From assembly GCA_017652345.1 (NCBI GenBank), contig JAGCBE010000317.1, positions 1 to 21,080 of the forward strand: a stretch of DNA of 21,080 nucleotides. Reading direction: 5' to 3'. Both the position numbers and the translations under genes were made by a program. Origin of the DNA: Methanobrevibacter sp. Lineage in GTDB: Archaea; Methanobacteriota; Methanobacteria; Methanobacteriales; Methanobacteriaceae. Positions 4,962 through 11,673 of this stretch are shown here, in pieces. Under the pieces are notes generated by a model. That model ran no database searches. It saw only the letters and a program-made list of their open reading frames with translations, and was not told the origin of the DNA. How positions within the stretch are numbered: position 1 is the first letter of the stretch; each line of letters begins with the position of its first letter.

Positions 4962-5128
4962 TATGATATCTCCTTTGTTTCTATAGAATTATTAGCTTCA
5001 TAAGAATATTCTTTGAAATATTCTTGTTCTGCTTTCTTACGAGCCTGTGCTGCATCTTCTTTTTCTTTAAAACTTCCCAAATAAATGGGTTTATTATTTA
5101 CTTGAATTGAAGCAACCCATCGTTTTGC
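4961..5128 (-). pseudogene. AP2 DNA-binding C-terminus of the HNH gene, in the -1 frame
   Basis: Reading from GCA at 5128 in the -1 frame relative to the upstream ORF gives 55 residues beginning AKRWVASIQVNNKPIYLGSF and ending at TAA 4963-4961. This is the typical beta-sheet (RW.A.I..N.K.iylG.F) and following helix of the AP2 domain found at the C-terminus of phage HNH endonucleases. The zero-frame ORF stops at 5098 without it. Joined at 5128, the protein would be 254 residues. Either a 1-nt deletion disabled the gene, or ribosomes reach this part by -1 slippage at 5128-5134. Confidence 0.8.
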
Positions 5129-5724
5129 TTTTTTGTTATAACTTCTCCTTTTATCCCAGAAGTATTATTTTTACTTACAGAGGAGTTCATTCCGTTTTGA
5201 CTCGTTGTTACAATACGTAGATTATTTTTTCTATTGTCGAATTTGTTTTCATTTGTATTTCCGTGGATAATATGATCAATAATAATTTTAGAATCTACAA
5301 TCCCCAACACTAAACGATGGAAAAAAATAGTTTTATTCATATAAGTGGTTACTAAATAATGTTTGCGATAATACCAAGTATATTGTGAAATTAATGCATA
5401 ATCTTCTAAATCAAACCAAAAAGGCTCGTTTTTTGAAGTATATCCAATACCATATTCTCCAGATAAATCATAATGGTTTTTATTTTTTCCTTTTACTGTT
5501 CGAAGGGTTTCAGATAAATGTTCTCTTTGTCGACACCCACATGAACGAACTTCTCCTTTACGTAAATAAATACTGTTTACCAAAACAATTTTACCGCAAA
5601 TACATTGACATTCCCATCGGACGATACCATCACCTCGTTTTGTCATTTTATCAGGGCCACGTTGTAAAACTGTTAAATCTCCAAATTGTTGCCCTGTTAA
5701 ATCAATAAAATTTGTTGCGCCCAT
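5098..5724 (-). CDS. HNH homing endonuclease, zero-frame part (208 aa), frame broken before AP2
   Basis: Strong AGGAGG and ATG at 5724. The N-terminal 65 residues (DLTGQQFGDLTVL ... C39/C41/C43 ... SCGC at 61-64) match the zinc-binding module that often starts phage HNH proteins. Residues about 136-180 form the HNH core: His136, Asp150-His151, Asn163/Asn168 and LRIVTTSQN. From residue 186 (NNTSGIKG) the AP2 domain should begin, but the frame runs into junk (EVITKKQNDGLLQFK) and stops. The missing part is intact in the -1 frame. Homing endonucleases cut intronless sites and spread their own gene. No intron is visible, so this would be free-standing. Zero-frame product alone would keep the nuclease but lose the DNA-recognition module. 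Confidence 0.88.
   Translation of the reverse strand: MGATNFIDLTGQQFGDLTVLQRGPDKMTKRGDGIVRWECQCICGKIVLVNSIYLRKGEVRSCGCRQREHLSETLRTVKGKNKNHYDLSGEYGIGYTSKNEPFWFDLEDYALISQYTWYYRKHYLVTTYMNKTIFFHRLVLGIVDSKIIIDHIIHGNTNENKFDNRKNNLRIVTTSQNGMNSSVSKNNTSGIKGEVITKKQNDGLLQFK
5128..5149 (-). promoter_or_regulatory. Candidate -1 ribosomal frameshift signal (dnaX-like)
   Basis: In the HNH gene frame the bases read A AAA AAG (5134-5128), the heptamer used by Escherichia coli dnaX. An AGGAG (5149-5145) lies exactly 10 nt upstream, the spacing of the dnaX stimulator. Slipping back one base here continues as GCA AAA CGA TGG into the AP2 domain. I see no strong hairpin immediately downstream, which dnaX also uses. 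However, the -1 frame already reads SYNKK just before the site, closer to the AP2 consensus than the zero frame, which favours a simple deletion. Confidence 0.5.
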
Positions 5725-5735
5725 TTTTCACCTCC

Positions 5736-6617
5736 TTAGTGCTCATGACACCAGATATTAAAATTATAATTTTCTGAACATTTAGTACAACCAAAGCAAC
5801 CAGCTTTTGCTCCAGGGCAAAGAGACTTTTTACTTTCTGCACTATTCACTAAACTCTTAACTCTATCTGGAGTTAAATCAGGATTTTTGAAATTAATTCC
5901 AAAAGATCCATAATTTTCTCTTAATTGAGTTATAGGATTTGGATCATCAACTGTACTATCAGAAGCTAATATTCTGAAATTGTCAAAAGTTGTATTAATA
6001 TTGTAAGGAATAGTATTGATTAATTGAAATTGTTTTGTGTAACCATAAAACATAATTCCTTTTTCTCTATACTTCTTAGCAAGATTAATCCACATGTTTA
6101 AACAATAAGTGAAATCACCAGCTTCATCAGTTCTAAATGCAACATGGCCATGACGATCAGGGACGAAACGTTTCATATTAGCATCAAGCCATTCTGAAAT
6201 TTCTTTCTCTGCTCTTTCAGGTTCCATGATGTACAAAATACTATTACTAATCATAGACAATTGCTTGCTAAATGATTTGTAAAAGAAATCACTAAAAACA
6301 TAACACCAACCATTAAGACCAGTGCATGAAGGTTTTTGTCTTGTTAATCCATCAAGATAACAATCAATTAAAGGATGAGAAGCCATATAGATGACTCCCT
6401 TTAATTTTGTATTACCTTGAGAACTACCAGGTTTATTATAATCGATTCTTACATGAAGATCATCTGAACGAAGCTCTCCATTTTTCAAATGAGCAATAAC
6501 ATCGTCAACGATGTCTCTCATAAGTTGATTGTTAATCATATGACATCCAGGATGTTCATAAGATGGTGCCTTTACAGTAACATGACTATTAAAAATTTCT
6601 AAAACGGTTTTCTTCAT
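5736..6617 (-). CDS. Gp88-like phage protein with C-terminal cysteine cluster, 293 aa
   Basis: The largest gene in the window; AGGGGG precedes its ATG. Three features resemble the phage Gp88 family (named from mycobacteriophage gene 88): a Cys-containing segment CTGLNGWCYVF (about residues 98-108), a central FRTDEAGDF motif comparable to the family's FRwHDSGDL, with helix WINLAKKYREKGIMFYGYTK after it, and a final Cys cluster in the last 28 residues (CPGAKAGCFGCTKC...WCHEH). The function of the family is unknown; the cysteines suggest metal binding or an Fe-S cluster. Family assignment is from motif memory only. Confidence 0.85.
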   Translation of the reverse strand: MKKTVLEIFNSHVTVKAPSYEHPGCHMINNQLMRDIVDDVIAHLKNGELRSDDLHVRIDYNKPGSSQGNTKLKGVIYMASHPLIDCYLDGLTRQKPSCTGLNGWCYVFSDFFYKSFSKQLSMISNSILYIMEPERAEKEISEWLDANMKRFVPDRHGHVAFRTDEAGDFTYCLNMWINLAKKYREKGIMFYGYTKQFQLINTIPYNINTTFDNFRILASDSTVDDPNPITQLRENYGSFGINFKNPDLTPDRVKSLVNSAESKKSLCPGAKAGCFGCTKCSENYNFNIWCHEH

Positions 6618-6628
6618 ATTTTACCCCC

Positions 6629-6919
6629 TTATTTATTTAAATCATAATAGTCTGGATTAATTCCAGGAACATCGAAACCAAACATTGAACCAACTTCCAT
6701 AGCTTTACGTTGAGGTTTTGTAACTCCTAATTGTTCATTAAGAAGGTCACACCATTCTTCAGCAGCTTTACGATCTTTTGCAGGTTCATAAGTTGTAGGA
6801 TAATAACCTGTTTCTCCACGTTTAACAATGATAATTTCGTTAGTAGTGTTTAACACACTATAACACAATTCAGGTAATCTGGCAAAAATTTCTTCTTGTT
6901 GTTTTTGATTTAGTTTCAT
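6629..6919 (-). CDS. Conserved phage/element hypothetical protein, 96 aa
   Basis: The ATG overlaps the upstream TAA (TAATG), with GAGGAGG encoded in the acidic tail of the upstream protein. An N-terminal helical region contains IFARLPELCYSVL, then a GETGYYPT turn, a helix rich in Glu and Leu, and a C-terminal motif GSMFGFDVPGINPDYYD. That 'RLGVTK...GSMFGWDVP..dP.nYD' ending is one I remember from small proteins in Clostridia plasmids and phages, with no known role. One Cys at position 19 and one near 57. Confidence 0.85.
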   Translation of the reverse strand: MKLNQKQQEEIFARLPELCYSVLNTTNEIIIVKRGETGYYPTTYEPAKDRKAAEEWCDLLNEQLGVTKPQRKAMEVGSMFGFDVPGINPDYYDLNK

Positions 6920-7131
6920 TATTCTTCATCCTCCTCTTCTAAATCTTCCTGATTAATTTCGTTTTCCATTTCCATATCGACTAACACACTATCAGCGATA
7001 TCATAATCTTTTTCTTCGACATAGATACCGTTCTCCCCAAATTCACTATCAATATCATATTCTTCTTTTAGATAATCAGCAAGTTCACATGCTGCAACAG
7101 AAGAATTAACAGTTCTGATAAATTTCTTCAT
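6919..7131 (-). CDS. Hypothetical acidic-tailed protein, 70 aa
   Basis: AGGAGAG lies before the ATG. The first ~55 residues are alpha/beta: a Val/Ala-rich helix around residues 10-24, then strands around 32-40 and 48-54. The last 15 are nearly all Glu, Asp and Asn. The GAG GAG GAT codons of this tail double as the ribosome site of the next gene, whose ATG overlaps this stop. The layout (Ser/Ala helix followed by 'GIYVEEKDYDIAD') resembles small regulator-like ACT/ferredoxin-like folds, but this is weak. No function assigned. Confidence 0.82.
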   Translation of the reverse strand: MKKFIRTVNSSVAACELADYLKEEYDIDSEFGENGIYVEEKDYDIADSVLVDMEMENEINQEDLEEEDEE

Positions 7132-7153
7132 AAAACTCTCCTTTTATTGATAC

Positions 7154-7753
7154 TTAGCAATGAACTTCGCAACATACCATCCATTTATATGTCACTTTAC
7201 TTTCATTCTTCGCATTTTGTTTCTTTATTTCATCAACACGTTTTTGTTCTAACTCTTTAATGGTATTATTATATTGCTCAATTTTTTGAAGAGTTGATTC
7301 AGGACGCAAATCTTCTTTACAAATTGGACAATGATTATAATAAGTTTTACCACAAAAAGATGTTGCTAAAGAAGAACCACACTTTTTACATTTAACTGTT
7401 GCTTGTTTAACATTTGCATAATGTGGTTTATTTAATTCTGCAATACGATTTTTATATTCTTTAATTCTACGTTCTAAATCTAGAATTGTACTAGAAGGTT
7501 CAACTTTAGGATAAACTTTATATCTTACCGCTGTTTGACGATAGTTACCTGTTGTAGTATCTAAGTAATCATGTGCTTCATCATAACTATTAAAAACTCT
7601 AGAAGTAAAATTAATTGAGTATCCTAATCCTCGTAAGGCATATCCTCTTTCTTGTAAATCACAATTACCATTACCCCAATCATCACAACGTTCTTGAATT
7701 TTAGATTTAGGCATATTTTCTTCAAAAGTTAGCATTGCTATTGCATGTCCCAT
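7154..7753 (-). CDS. Zinc-ribbon and coiled-coil protein, 199 aa
   Basis: AGGAGG 9-10 nt before the ATG. Order of parts: an N-terminal alpha/beta domain (MGHAIAMLTFE..., helix with CDDWGNGNC), a strand-turn-helix NSYDEAHDYLDT around residue 55-66, TTGNYRQTAVRYKVYP, a first coiled coil (about 90-107), a CxxC...CxxC zinc ribbon (about residues 122-144, KCKKCGSSL...CPIC), a second coiled coil (about 153-180) and an ending with three Cys. I recall the same overall text in hypothetical proteins of Clostridia phages. Zinc binding is likely; the partner, protein or nucleic acid, is unknown. Confidence 0.88.
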   Translation of the reverse strand: MGHAIAMLTFEENMPKSKIQERCDDWGNGNCDLQERGYALRGLGYSINFTSRVFNSYDEAHDYLDTTTGNYRQTAVRYKVYPKVEPSSTILDLERRIKEYKNRIAELNKPHYANVKQATVKCKKCGSSLATSFCGKTYYNHCPICKEDLRPESTLQKIEQYNNTIKELEQKRVDEIKKQNAKNESKVTYKWMVCCEVHC

Positions 7754-7767
7754 ATTCTTTTACCTCC

Positions 7768-8007
7768 TTAAAATTTCTTTTGTTCATATAGCACAGTTTT
7801 AACGCCATCAACTTCTTTAATGATTTGGATATTACTTTCTCTAGTACTTTTACGTGTATTAAAGTTTTGTTTCATCAAATCAACAAAAAGTTGTTCTGTA
7901 ATTGGAGAGTAATTAAACTCTTTTTCCATTTCTTTAATTGTCATCACAGGAGACTTAAAGTAGTCTCCTGTTGGATGATTATATTCACAATAATACTTAG
8001 CTTCCAT
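7768..8007 (-). CDS. Hypothetical protein, 79 aa
   Basis: AGGAGG is supplied by the last codons of the upstream gene, two bases away. The N-terminus is a Tyr-rich strand (KYYCEYNHPTGDYF), then a helix (MTIKEMEKEF), a helix FVDLMKQNF and a C-terminal strand pair (NIQIIKEVDGVKTVLYEQKKF). A single Cys. Family not recognised. The beta-alpha-alpha-beta layout is common among small operon proteins here. Confidence 0.8.
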   Translation of the reverse strand: MEAKYYCEYNHPTGDYFKSPVMTIKEMEKEFNYSPITEQLFVDLMKQNFNTRKSTRESNIQIIKEVDGVKTVLYEQKKF

Positions 8008-8009
8008 AT

Positions 8010-8318
8010 TTACAACACCTCCTTAATTTCTGTAATTGGAATTAAAGTTTCAAAATATCTTGGTTCTGAACCATCAAATAACTCGACAAAGAAATAATCG
8101 TCTTCTCTCTCACCTAATTCATCTAAAGGAAAATCCCAAAGAGGATCAGTGCCACCAGAAGATTCACATTTTAAATCAAGAGCCTCACGAAGCTCATCAT
8201 AATTTTCTACTTCAATAGGCAAGCCAACTAATTGCGCATATTCATTAATATCCATTCCTCGAACAACACAGTGACTTCCTATTTTAACAATAGTTTTCAT
8301 GTTTACATTTCTTTCCAT
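8010..8318 (-). CDS. Hypothetical protein, 102 aa
   Basis: The start is the ATG at 8318: GGAGG lies 7 nt before it. A longer frame from 8348 hides this site, and the later ATG at 8300 has only GGAAAG. It overlaps the end of the upstream gene by 16 nt. The central part (GMDINEYAQLVGLP, then a helix DELREALDLKC) is alpha/beta; the second half has an acidic stretch and a strand FFVELFDGSEPRYFETLIPI. Two Cys. Family not recognised. Confidence 0.78.
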   Translation of the reverse strand: MERNVNMKTIVKIGSHCVVRGMDINEYAQLVGLPIEVENYDELREALDLKCESSGGTDPLWDFPLDELGEREDDYFFVELFDGSEPRYFETLIPITEIKEVL

Positions 8319-8710
8319 TTTCCATCCTCCACAACTAATTTTGTACAACCTGAATCAGGATAAACCATCATTTTACTACCATCTTCTAAGCATGGAGATA
8401 AATATTTGAAGAAATCGTATATAATTTCTTCCCAACTATAACTAGCATCAAAAGCAGAATTAAAATTATAGTCTAATTCATTTGGATGCTTTATGTCACA
8501 CATTCCTTGATGATCAACAAAAACGAGTTTGATAGCATCATCAATTGTTTTAATATCATTTAAAGATTTAAAATTTGAATAAGTGCCAAAACCAAAATCT
8601 ACATTTCTACCACGACCAGTAAGTAAATGTTCCTTTACATTTTCTAGTCCTGTTTGAACTAGCCCTTTTCTAAAAGTTAAATGTGCAGTAACGCTATAAC
8701 AAGCTCCCAT
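8303..8710 (-). CDS. Hypothetical protein, 135 aa
   Basis: ATG directly after the upstream stop (TAAATG), with GGAGG in the upstream tail. The N-terminus MGACYSVTAHLTFRKG reads as a beta strand. The second half has a conserved-looking core FNSAFDASYSWEEIIYDFFKYLSPCLEDGSKMMVYPDSG, that is a helix flanked by strands, close in style to small phage hypotheticals with 'F.asysWe..i.e.f' motifs. No membrane segment; four Cys scattered, no ribbon spacing. Confidence 0.82.
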   Translation of the reverse strand: MGACYSVTAHLTFRKGLVQTGLENVKEHLLTGRGRNVDFGFGTYSNFKSLNDIKTIDDAIKLVFVDHQGMCDIKHPNELDYNFNSAFDASYSWEEIIYDFFKYLSPCLEDGSKMMVYPDSGCTKLVVEDGKWKEM

Positions 8711-9151
8711 TTATTTTCCTCCATTCTTTTGCTTGATTAATTCTTTAAATTCTTGTAAAAGAGTTTTTGATATTTTTCCTTTTACTTCATTCAACCACTC
8801 ATTTCCACGTAAATTATTTACATCAGAACATAAATTAACATAAGAAGCTCCATAACCAGTTGGTTCTTCGAAAGGTAAATTCATTTCTTTACAGATATCA
8901 CCAAGAATTTCTTCTTGTGTCCTGTTAAATAATAATTTTGTAGTGATTTGATTTTTAACAAAAGTGGTAATTGGTTTGCCATTGGTTAATAATTGATAAT
9001 CACTTAAAGCTTGATCAATATCTTTGGATTTGTGGCGTTTGTAAGCATCAACAATAATTTCAATTGCTGGCTTTACTTTACCTTTATCATTAAATTCATA
9101 TTGATCAACCAAATCCCAAAATTCTTCATTAGTTAAAACTTTTTTACTCAT
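8711..9151 (-). CDS. Hypothetical helical protein, 146 aa
   Basis: The start is the ATG at 9151, 9 nt after AAAGGG; the GTG two codons earlier is too close to the ribosome site. It overlaps the upstream gene by 8 nt. Nearly all helical and Lys/Glu-rich, with a polar N-terminus (TNEEFWDLVDQYEF), a basic segment YKRHKSKD and a C-terminal helix LLQEFKELIKQK. It could be a small structural or binding protein. Family not recognised. The ending KNGGK and stop form the ribosome site of the next gene. Confidence 0.82.
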   Translation of the reverse strand: MSKKVLTNEEFWDLVDQYEFNDKGKVKPAIEIIVDAYKRHKSKDIDQALSDYQLLTNGKPITTFVKNQITTKLLFNRTQEEILGDICKEMNLPFEEPTGYGASYVNLCSDVNNLRGNEWLNEVKGKISKTLLQEFKELIKQKNGGK

Positions 9152-9425
9152 TGCCACGATCCCTTTCTAATACTTCGACAACATTCATTCTGTAAGTTAT
9201 AATACCATTTTTTAATAATGTGTCAGCACGCAAATATTCTTGTTTGGCATCAGCATCCATTTCGGTTTTAGTTTTATTTTTAAGTTTACTTATGTGTTCA
9301 ATAACATGGGTTTGAGCTTCTTGAAAAGAATTAAAATTTTTAACATCAATAACAGGAGAGTCTTTTTCAAGGCCTCCTTCTAAACGAAAAAATGAACAAA
9401 CAATAATAATTTGAAAAATTTTCAT
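9144..9425 (-). CDS. Hypothetical protein with strand-helix-strand unit, 93 aa
   Basis: AGGAGG seven nt before the ATG. A hydrophobic N-terminus (KIFQIIIVCSFF) reads as a strand rather than a signal peptide, because a basic n-region is nearly absent. It is followed by a turn, VIDVKNFNSFQEAQTHV (a strand leading to an S-x-E-A helix, about residues 25-45), a Lys-rich helix and a C-terminal strand YRMNVVEVLERD. Shares this strand, S/T-x-x-EA helix, strand layout with several other proteins in the operon. Confidence 0.8.
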   Translation of the reverse strand: MKIFQIIIVCSFFRLEGGLEKDSPVIDVKNFNSFQEAQTHVIEHISKLKNKTKTEMDADAKQEYLRADTLLKNGIITYRMNVVEVLERDRGNE

Positions 9426-9437
9426 GTTTACACCTCC

Positions 9438-9575
9438 TTAATATTTTTCTAAGTAAACAACATGACAATTCACATGTTCATCAACAAAATCTTCTGCAGA
9501 TTGTTCAGATAGTGGACCAGCTATAATATCACCACTATCATCATCAACAACATAATATCCATTTCCATAAAACAT
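9438..9575 (-). CDS. Very small protein, 45 aa
   Basis: The start is the ATG at 9575, 9 nt after GGAGG and one base after the upstream TAA; a longer frame (to 9638) lies inside the upstream gene and is rejected. The whole protein is one unit: strand (YYVVDDDSGDIIAGP), helix (SEQSAEDFVDEHV) and strand (CHVVYLEKY). The 'vvDddtGeiiagP' start is a pattern I associate with small phage hypotheticals. Short enough to be missed by automatic callers. Confidence 0.75.
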   Translation of the reverse strand: MFYGNGYYVVDDDSGDIIAGPLSEQSAEDFVDEHVNCHVVYLEKY

Positions 9576-9576
9576 T

Positions 9577-10005
9577 TTATTTTTCCTCCATGAATAAATT
9601 CCATAAAATTTCATAATCTTCTTCACAACAATTCCCACAAATAAGATTTTCCATTAAATGTAAAAACACATCATAGAATTCTTCTGAATCATTCTTAATT
9701 GTGCTCCAATCATAAATATATTCTTCTTTGTAGGTTTTTTCCATAAATTTTTCAAAAACTTTGCGGTGGTTAATGATAAAGTTTTCAATAGTAGTTTGAC
9801 TATACCAATTTGGGACCAATTTTGTTAATTGAACATTGCATCCAAACAAAAACATAACTTTATCATAAAAATCTTGACATTGTTCTAAAGTTGGATGACA
9901 ACTAAAAGCAATGCCCCAGTCAAATACTTGCCCTGTAATGTCAATACATGTACCGTCTAAAATTTTTGTTAACGAATCTTTTTCTGGTACTAAAGTAACT
10001 TTCAT
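9577..10005 (-). CDS. Hypothetical protein, 142 aa
   Basis: ATG overlaps the upstream TGA (ATGA, 4 nt), with AAGGGG just ahead. It begins with a strand (MKVTLVPEKD), then TLEQCQDFYDKVMFLFGC, a strand-rich PNWYSQTT part and a long helical C-terminal half with a Cys trio (ICGNCCEED, near residues 122-130). The Cys group might bind metal, but no second pair is seen. Family not recognised. Its last codons (ATG GAG GAA AAA TAA) carry the ribosome site for the 45-residue gene. Confidence 0.82.
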   Translation of the reverse strand: MKVTLVPEKDSLTKILDGTCIDITGQVFDWGIAFSCHPTLEQCQDFYDKVMFLFGCNVQLTKLVPNWYSQTTIENFIINHRKVFEKFMEKTYKEEYIYDWSTIKNDSEEFYDVFLHLMENLICGNCCEEDYEILWNLFMEEK

Positions 10006-10442
10006 TTTTTCGCCCCTTGTTTATTAAAAAATTCAACATCACAATTTGCATAAGCTTGGTATACCTTGGTAAAATGATCAACTTCTTCTTGCGTCATACG
10101 CTCATAGCCGTTGATAACAGCTTTCATGTTTAAATCCAAAGTAAGAGAATTATCAATCCCAGATGCTCTAGTACCGAAGTTCGCAAATTTCTTTTTGTAG
10201 CAACCCCAAACAGGAGTTTTACCAACAAAGACTAAAACTTGTGAATTATAAGCTTTACCATTCAAATCTTCTTTTAAATAGAAGAAATGTTCTTCAGCTA
10301 AAATTTTAGCAGAAGTGATTTTTTTATCGTAGGTATGATGGCCTACGACCCTTAATTTTTCTCCTTGCCAAAAAGTTCCAATAACATCGGATGCTTTATG
10401 TTCTCCGAAAATTTCCAAAGTTTCTTTAATAAAATCTCTCAT
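10002..10442 (-). CDS. Hypothetical protein, 146 aa
   Basis: A clear AGGAGG about 7 nt before the ATG. An N-terminal helix (RDFIKETLEIFGEH) leads to a beta-rich core: KLRVVGHHTYDKK, HFFYLKEDL, QVLVFVGKTPVWGCYKKKF, SLTLDLNMKAVINGYERM. The C-terminus is a helix ending CDVEFFNKQGAKK. The pattern of a helix, then several strands with short turns suggests a small sandwich or barrel. Family not recognised; no catalytic motif seen. Confidence 0.82.
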   Translation of the reverse strand: MRDFIKETLEIFGEHKASDVIGTFWQGEKLRVVGHHTYDKKITSAKILAEEHFFYLKEDLNGKAYNSQVLVFVGKTPVWGCYKKKFANFGTRASGIDNSLTLDLNMKAVINGYERMTQEEVDHFTKVYQAYANCDVEFFNKQGAKK

Positions 10443-10454
10443 ATTTTCGCCTCC

Positions 10455-10670
10455 TTATCCTATACAAACTAATTTTGAAAGATCTTTTGTTTCAGAATCA
10501 CTTATATAAGTACCTTCAAGTTCTTCACCCTTGGTTACACTATAAAATGCACCATGAATGCCATTTCCTTCTACATCGTCTGAAACCATAACAAGACGAT
10601 CGCCAAGTCCTTCTTTTTCTGCTTTTTGTAAAGCTTTTCTTAATTCTGTGACAGTTATTTGTTGACTCAT
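10455..10670 (-). CDS. Conserved hypothetical protein with SDD-EGNG motif, 71 aa
   Basis: Start is the ATG at 10670, with AGGTG 6 nt upstream and an AGGAGG further up; the longer frame starting 45 nt earlier overlaps the previous gene and is rejected. The sequence, a T-x-x-EL-x-x-AL helix then VMVSDDVEGNGIHGAFYSV, matches the style of a common small phage family ('V.isdDeEGNgyh..y.v'), in my recollection, with no known function. The acidic SDD could bind metal. Ends at VCIG. Confidence 0.83.
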   Translation of the reverse strand: MSQQITVTELRKALQKAEKEGLGDRLVMVSDDVEGNGIHGAFYSVTKGEELEGTYISDSETKDLSKLVCIG

Positions 10671-10674
10671 TCTT

Positions 10675-10860
10675 TCACCTTTCCTCCTTTGGATAATATT
10701 TTTCAAACTCTTCATTATTTAGACCAAGTTCTTCTTTAATTTGCCAATCTTCATATCCTTCATTAATTAAAAGGTCAATTGCATTCATTAATAAAATTTC
10801 TAATCTAGTAACAGAAGGTTCATTTTCTTCTTGTTTAAAATATTGATCTGCTCTACTCAT
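10675..10860 (-). CDS. Small helical protein with a possible helix-turn-helix, 61 aa
   Basis: GAGGTAATTATAC precedes the ATG; it overlaps the upstream gene by 8 nt. Two or three helices; residues about 36-55 (EDWQIKEELGLNNEEFEKY) look like a short helix-turn-helix. Without a basic recognition face or a partner this is tentative. The stop is four bases before the next start. Confidence 0.75.
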   Translation of the reverse strand: MSRADQYFKQEENEPSVTRLEILLMNAIDLLINEGYEDWQIKEELGLNNEEFEKYYPKEER

Positions 10861-11110
10861 GTATAATTACCTCACATATATAACTATTATCATGACTTAA
10901 CATAACTTGTAATACAGTTACTTTAACAGTTTTATCACTATCCTTATATAATCTAATTGTAGGATGGGCATCAAAAACTCTTTCCTCTTGTCGTGAGCCT
11001 TTGTCAAAACGAATAAAAACACTATTTGGATCTGTTTTAATTAAAGAACCGCTTACTTGTTGCATTTTATTATTAACAATATTCTTAATATAGGTCTCCG
11101 AATTAAACAT
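10853..11110 (-). CDS. Hypothetical beta-rich protein, 85 aa
   Basis: AGGAGG lies right after the upstream TAG and 8 nt before the ATG. Mostly strands: QVSGSLIKTDPNSVFIRFD, TIRLYKDSD, VKVTVLQVML, YICEVIIHE, with a short N-terminal helix (YIKNIVNN). Reads as a small beta barrel or sandwich, possibly OB- or SH3-like, but there is no diagnostic motif. One Cys near the end. Confidence 0.8.
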   Translation of the reverse strand: MFNSETYIKNIVNNKMQQVSGSLIKTDPNSVFIRFDKGSRQEERVFDAHPTIRLYKDSDKTVKVTVLQVMLSHDNSYICEVIIHE

Positions 11111-11121
11111 TTTCTTTCCTC

Positions 11122-11661
11122 CTAATGAATTCTAATATCACTTACAAACTCGTCATTCTTATCATACTCATTAATATAAACTTCGTACATAGAAGGAGTT
11201 TGGAAATCCATTTTATCACAAACGGCCTTTGCTTCTTCAAAAGAATCATAAAATCCAATTTGAATATCACTATCATTAACATAAGAACCATCTTCTCTTA
11301 TCAACGCAACTAAAACTTCAAACTTATTATCATCATCACTTAACAGATCATAGTCTTCTAGTAAGTTACAAATTTCATTAGTAACTTGTTCAACATCATA
11401 CCAAGCTTTTACTTCAAGTTCTATTCTTTCTTCAGTAATACCAGGGACTTCTAAAAATATATTATATTTTCCATCGCTTGACCCGTCTTCTGCATAACTC
11501 TGTTCAAATTTAAATCCTAAACTTTTTAATACTTCTGCGAAAGGTTTAGAGATATCTCTTAAACCTTCATCGCAAGAAGCTCCAAAATCCATTAAATTTT
11601 TAATAGAATTATCTTTAAAATAATCTTCAACAACTTTTTTTACATCTTTTCTTTTTGGCAT
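11122..11661 (-). CDS. Hypothetical acidic alpha/beta protein, 179 aa
   Basis: AGGAGG 8 nt before the ATG. The first part (KRKDVKKVVEDYFKDNSI, residues 2-20) is a basic then acidic helix. The middle contains a helix FAEVLKSLGFKFEQSYAEDG, strands and an acidic loop LLSDDDNK. The last third is the strand (FEVLVALIREDG), D-S-F-E-E-A helix (about residues 139-150) and strand (EVYINEYDKNDEFV) unit seen elsewhere in this operon. Calcium-like DDDN stretches are probably just acidity. Family not recognised. Confidence 0.83.
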   Translation of the reverse strand: MPKRKDVKKVVEDYFKDNSIKNLMDFGASCDEGLRDISKPFAEVLKSLGFKFEQSYAEDGSSDGKYNIFLEVPGITEERIELEVKAWYDVEQVTNEICNLLEDYDLLSDDDNKFEVLVALIREDGSYVNDSDIQIGFYDSFEEAKAVCDKMDFQTPSMYEVYINEYDKNDEFVSDIRIH

Positions 11662-11673
11662 ATGAACACCTCC

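Noticed and set aside
4980..5097. Gene-free gap between the HNH and the 153-aa gene
   Set aside because: Not a gap: the interval is the -1 frame AP2 segment, which reads cleanly from 5128 to 4961.
5979..6010. TTGACA-like box on the minus strand inside the Gp88-like gene
   Set aside because: No acceptable -10 at 16-18 bp, and it is internal to a coding sequence.
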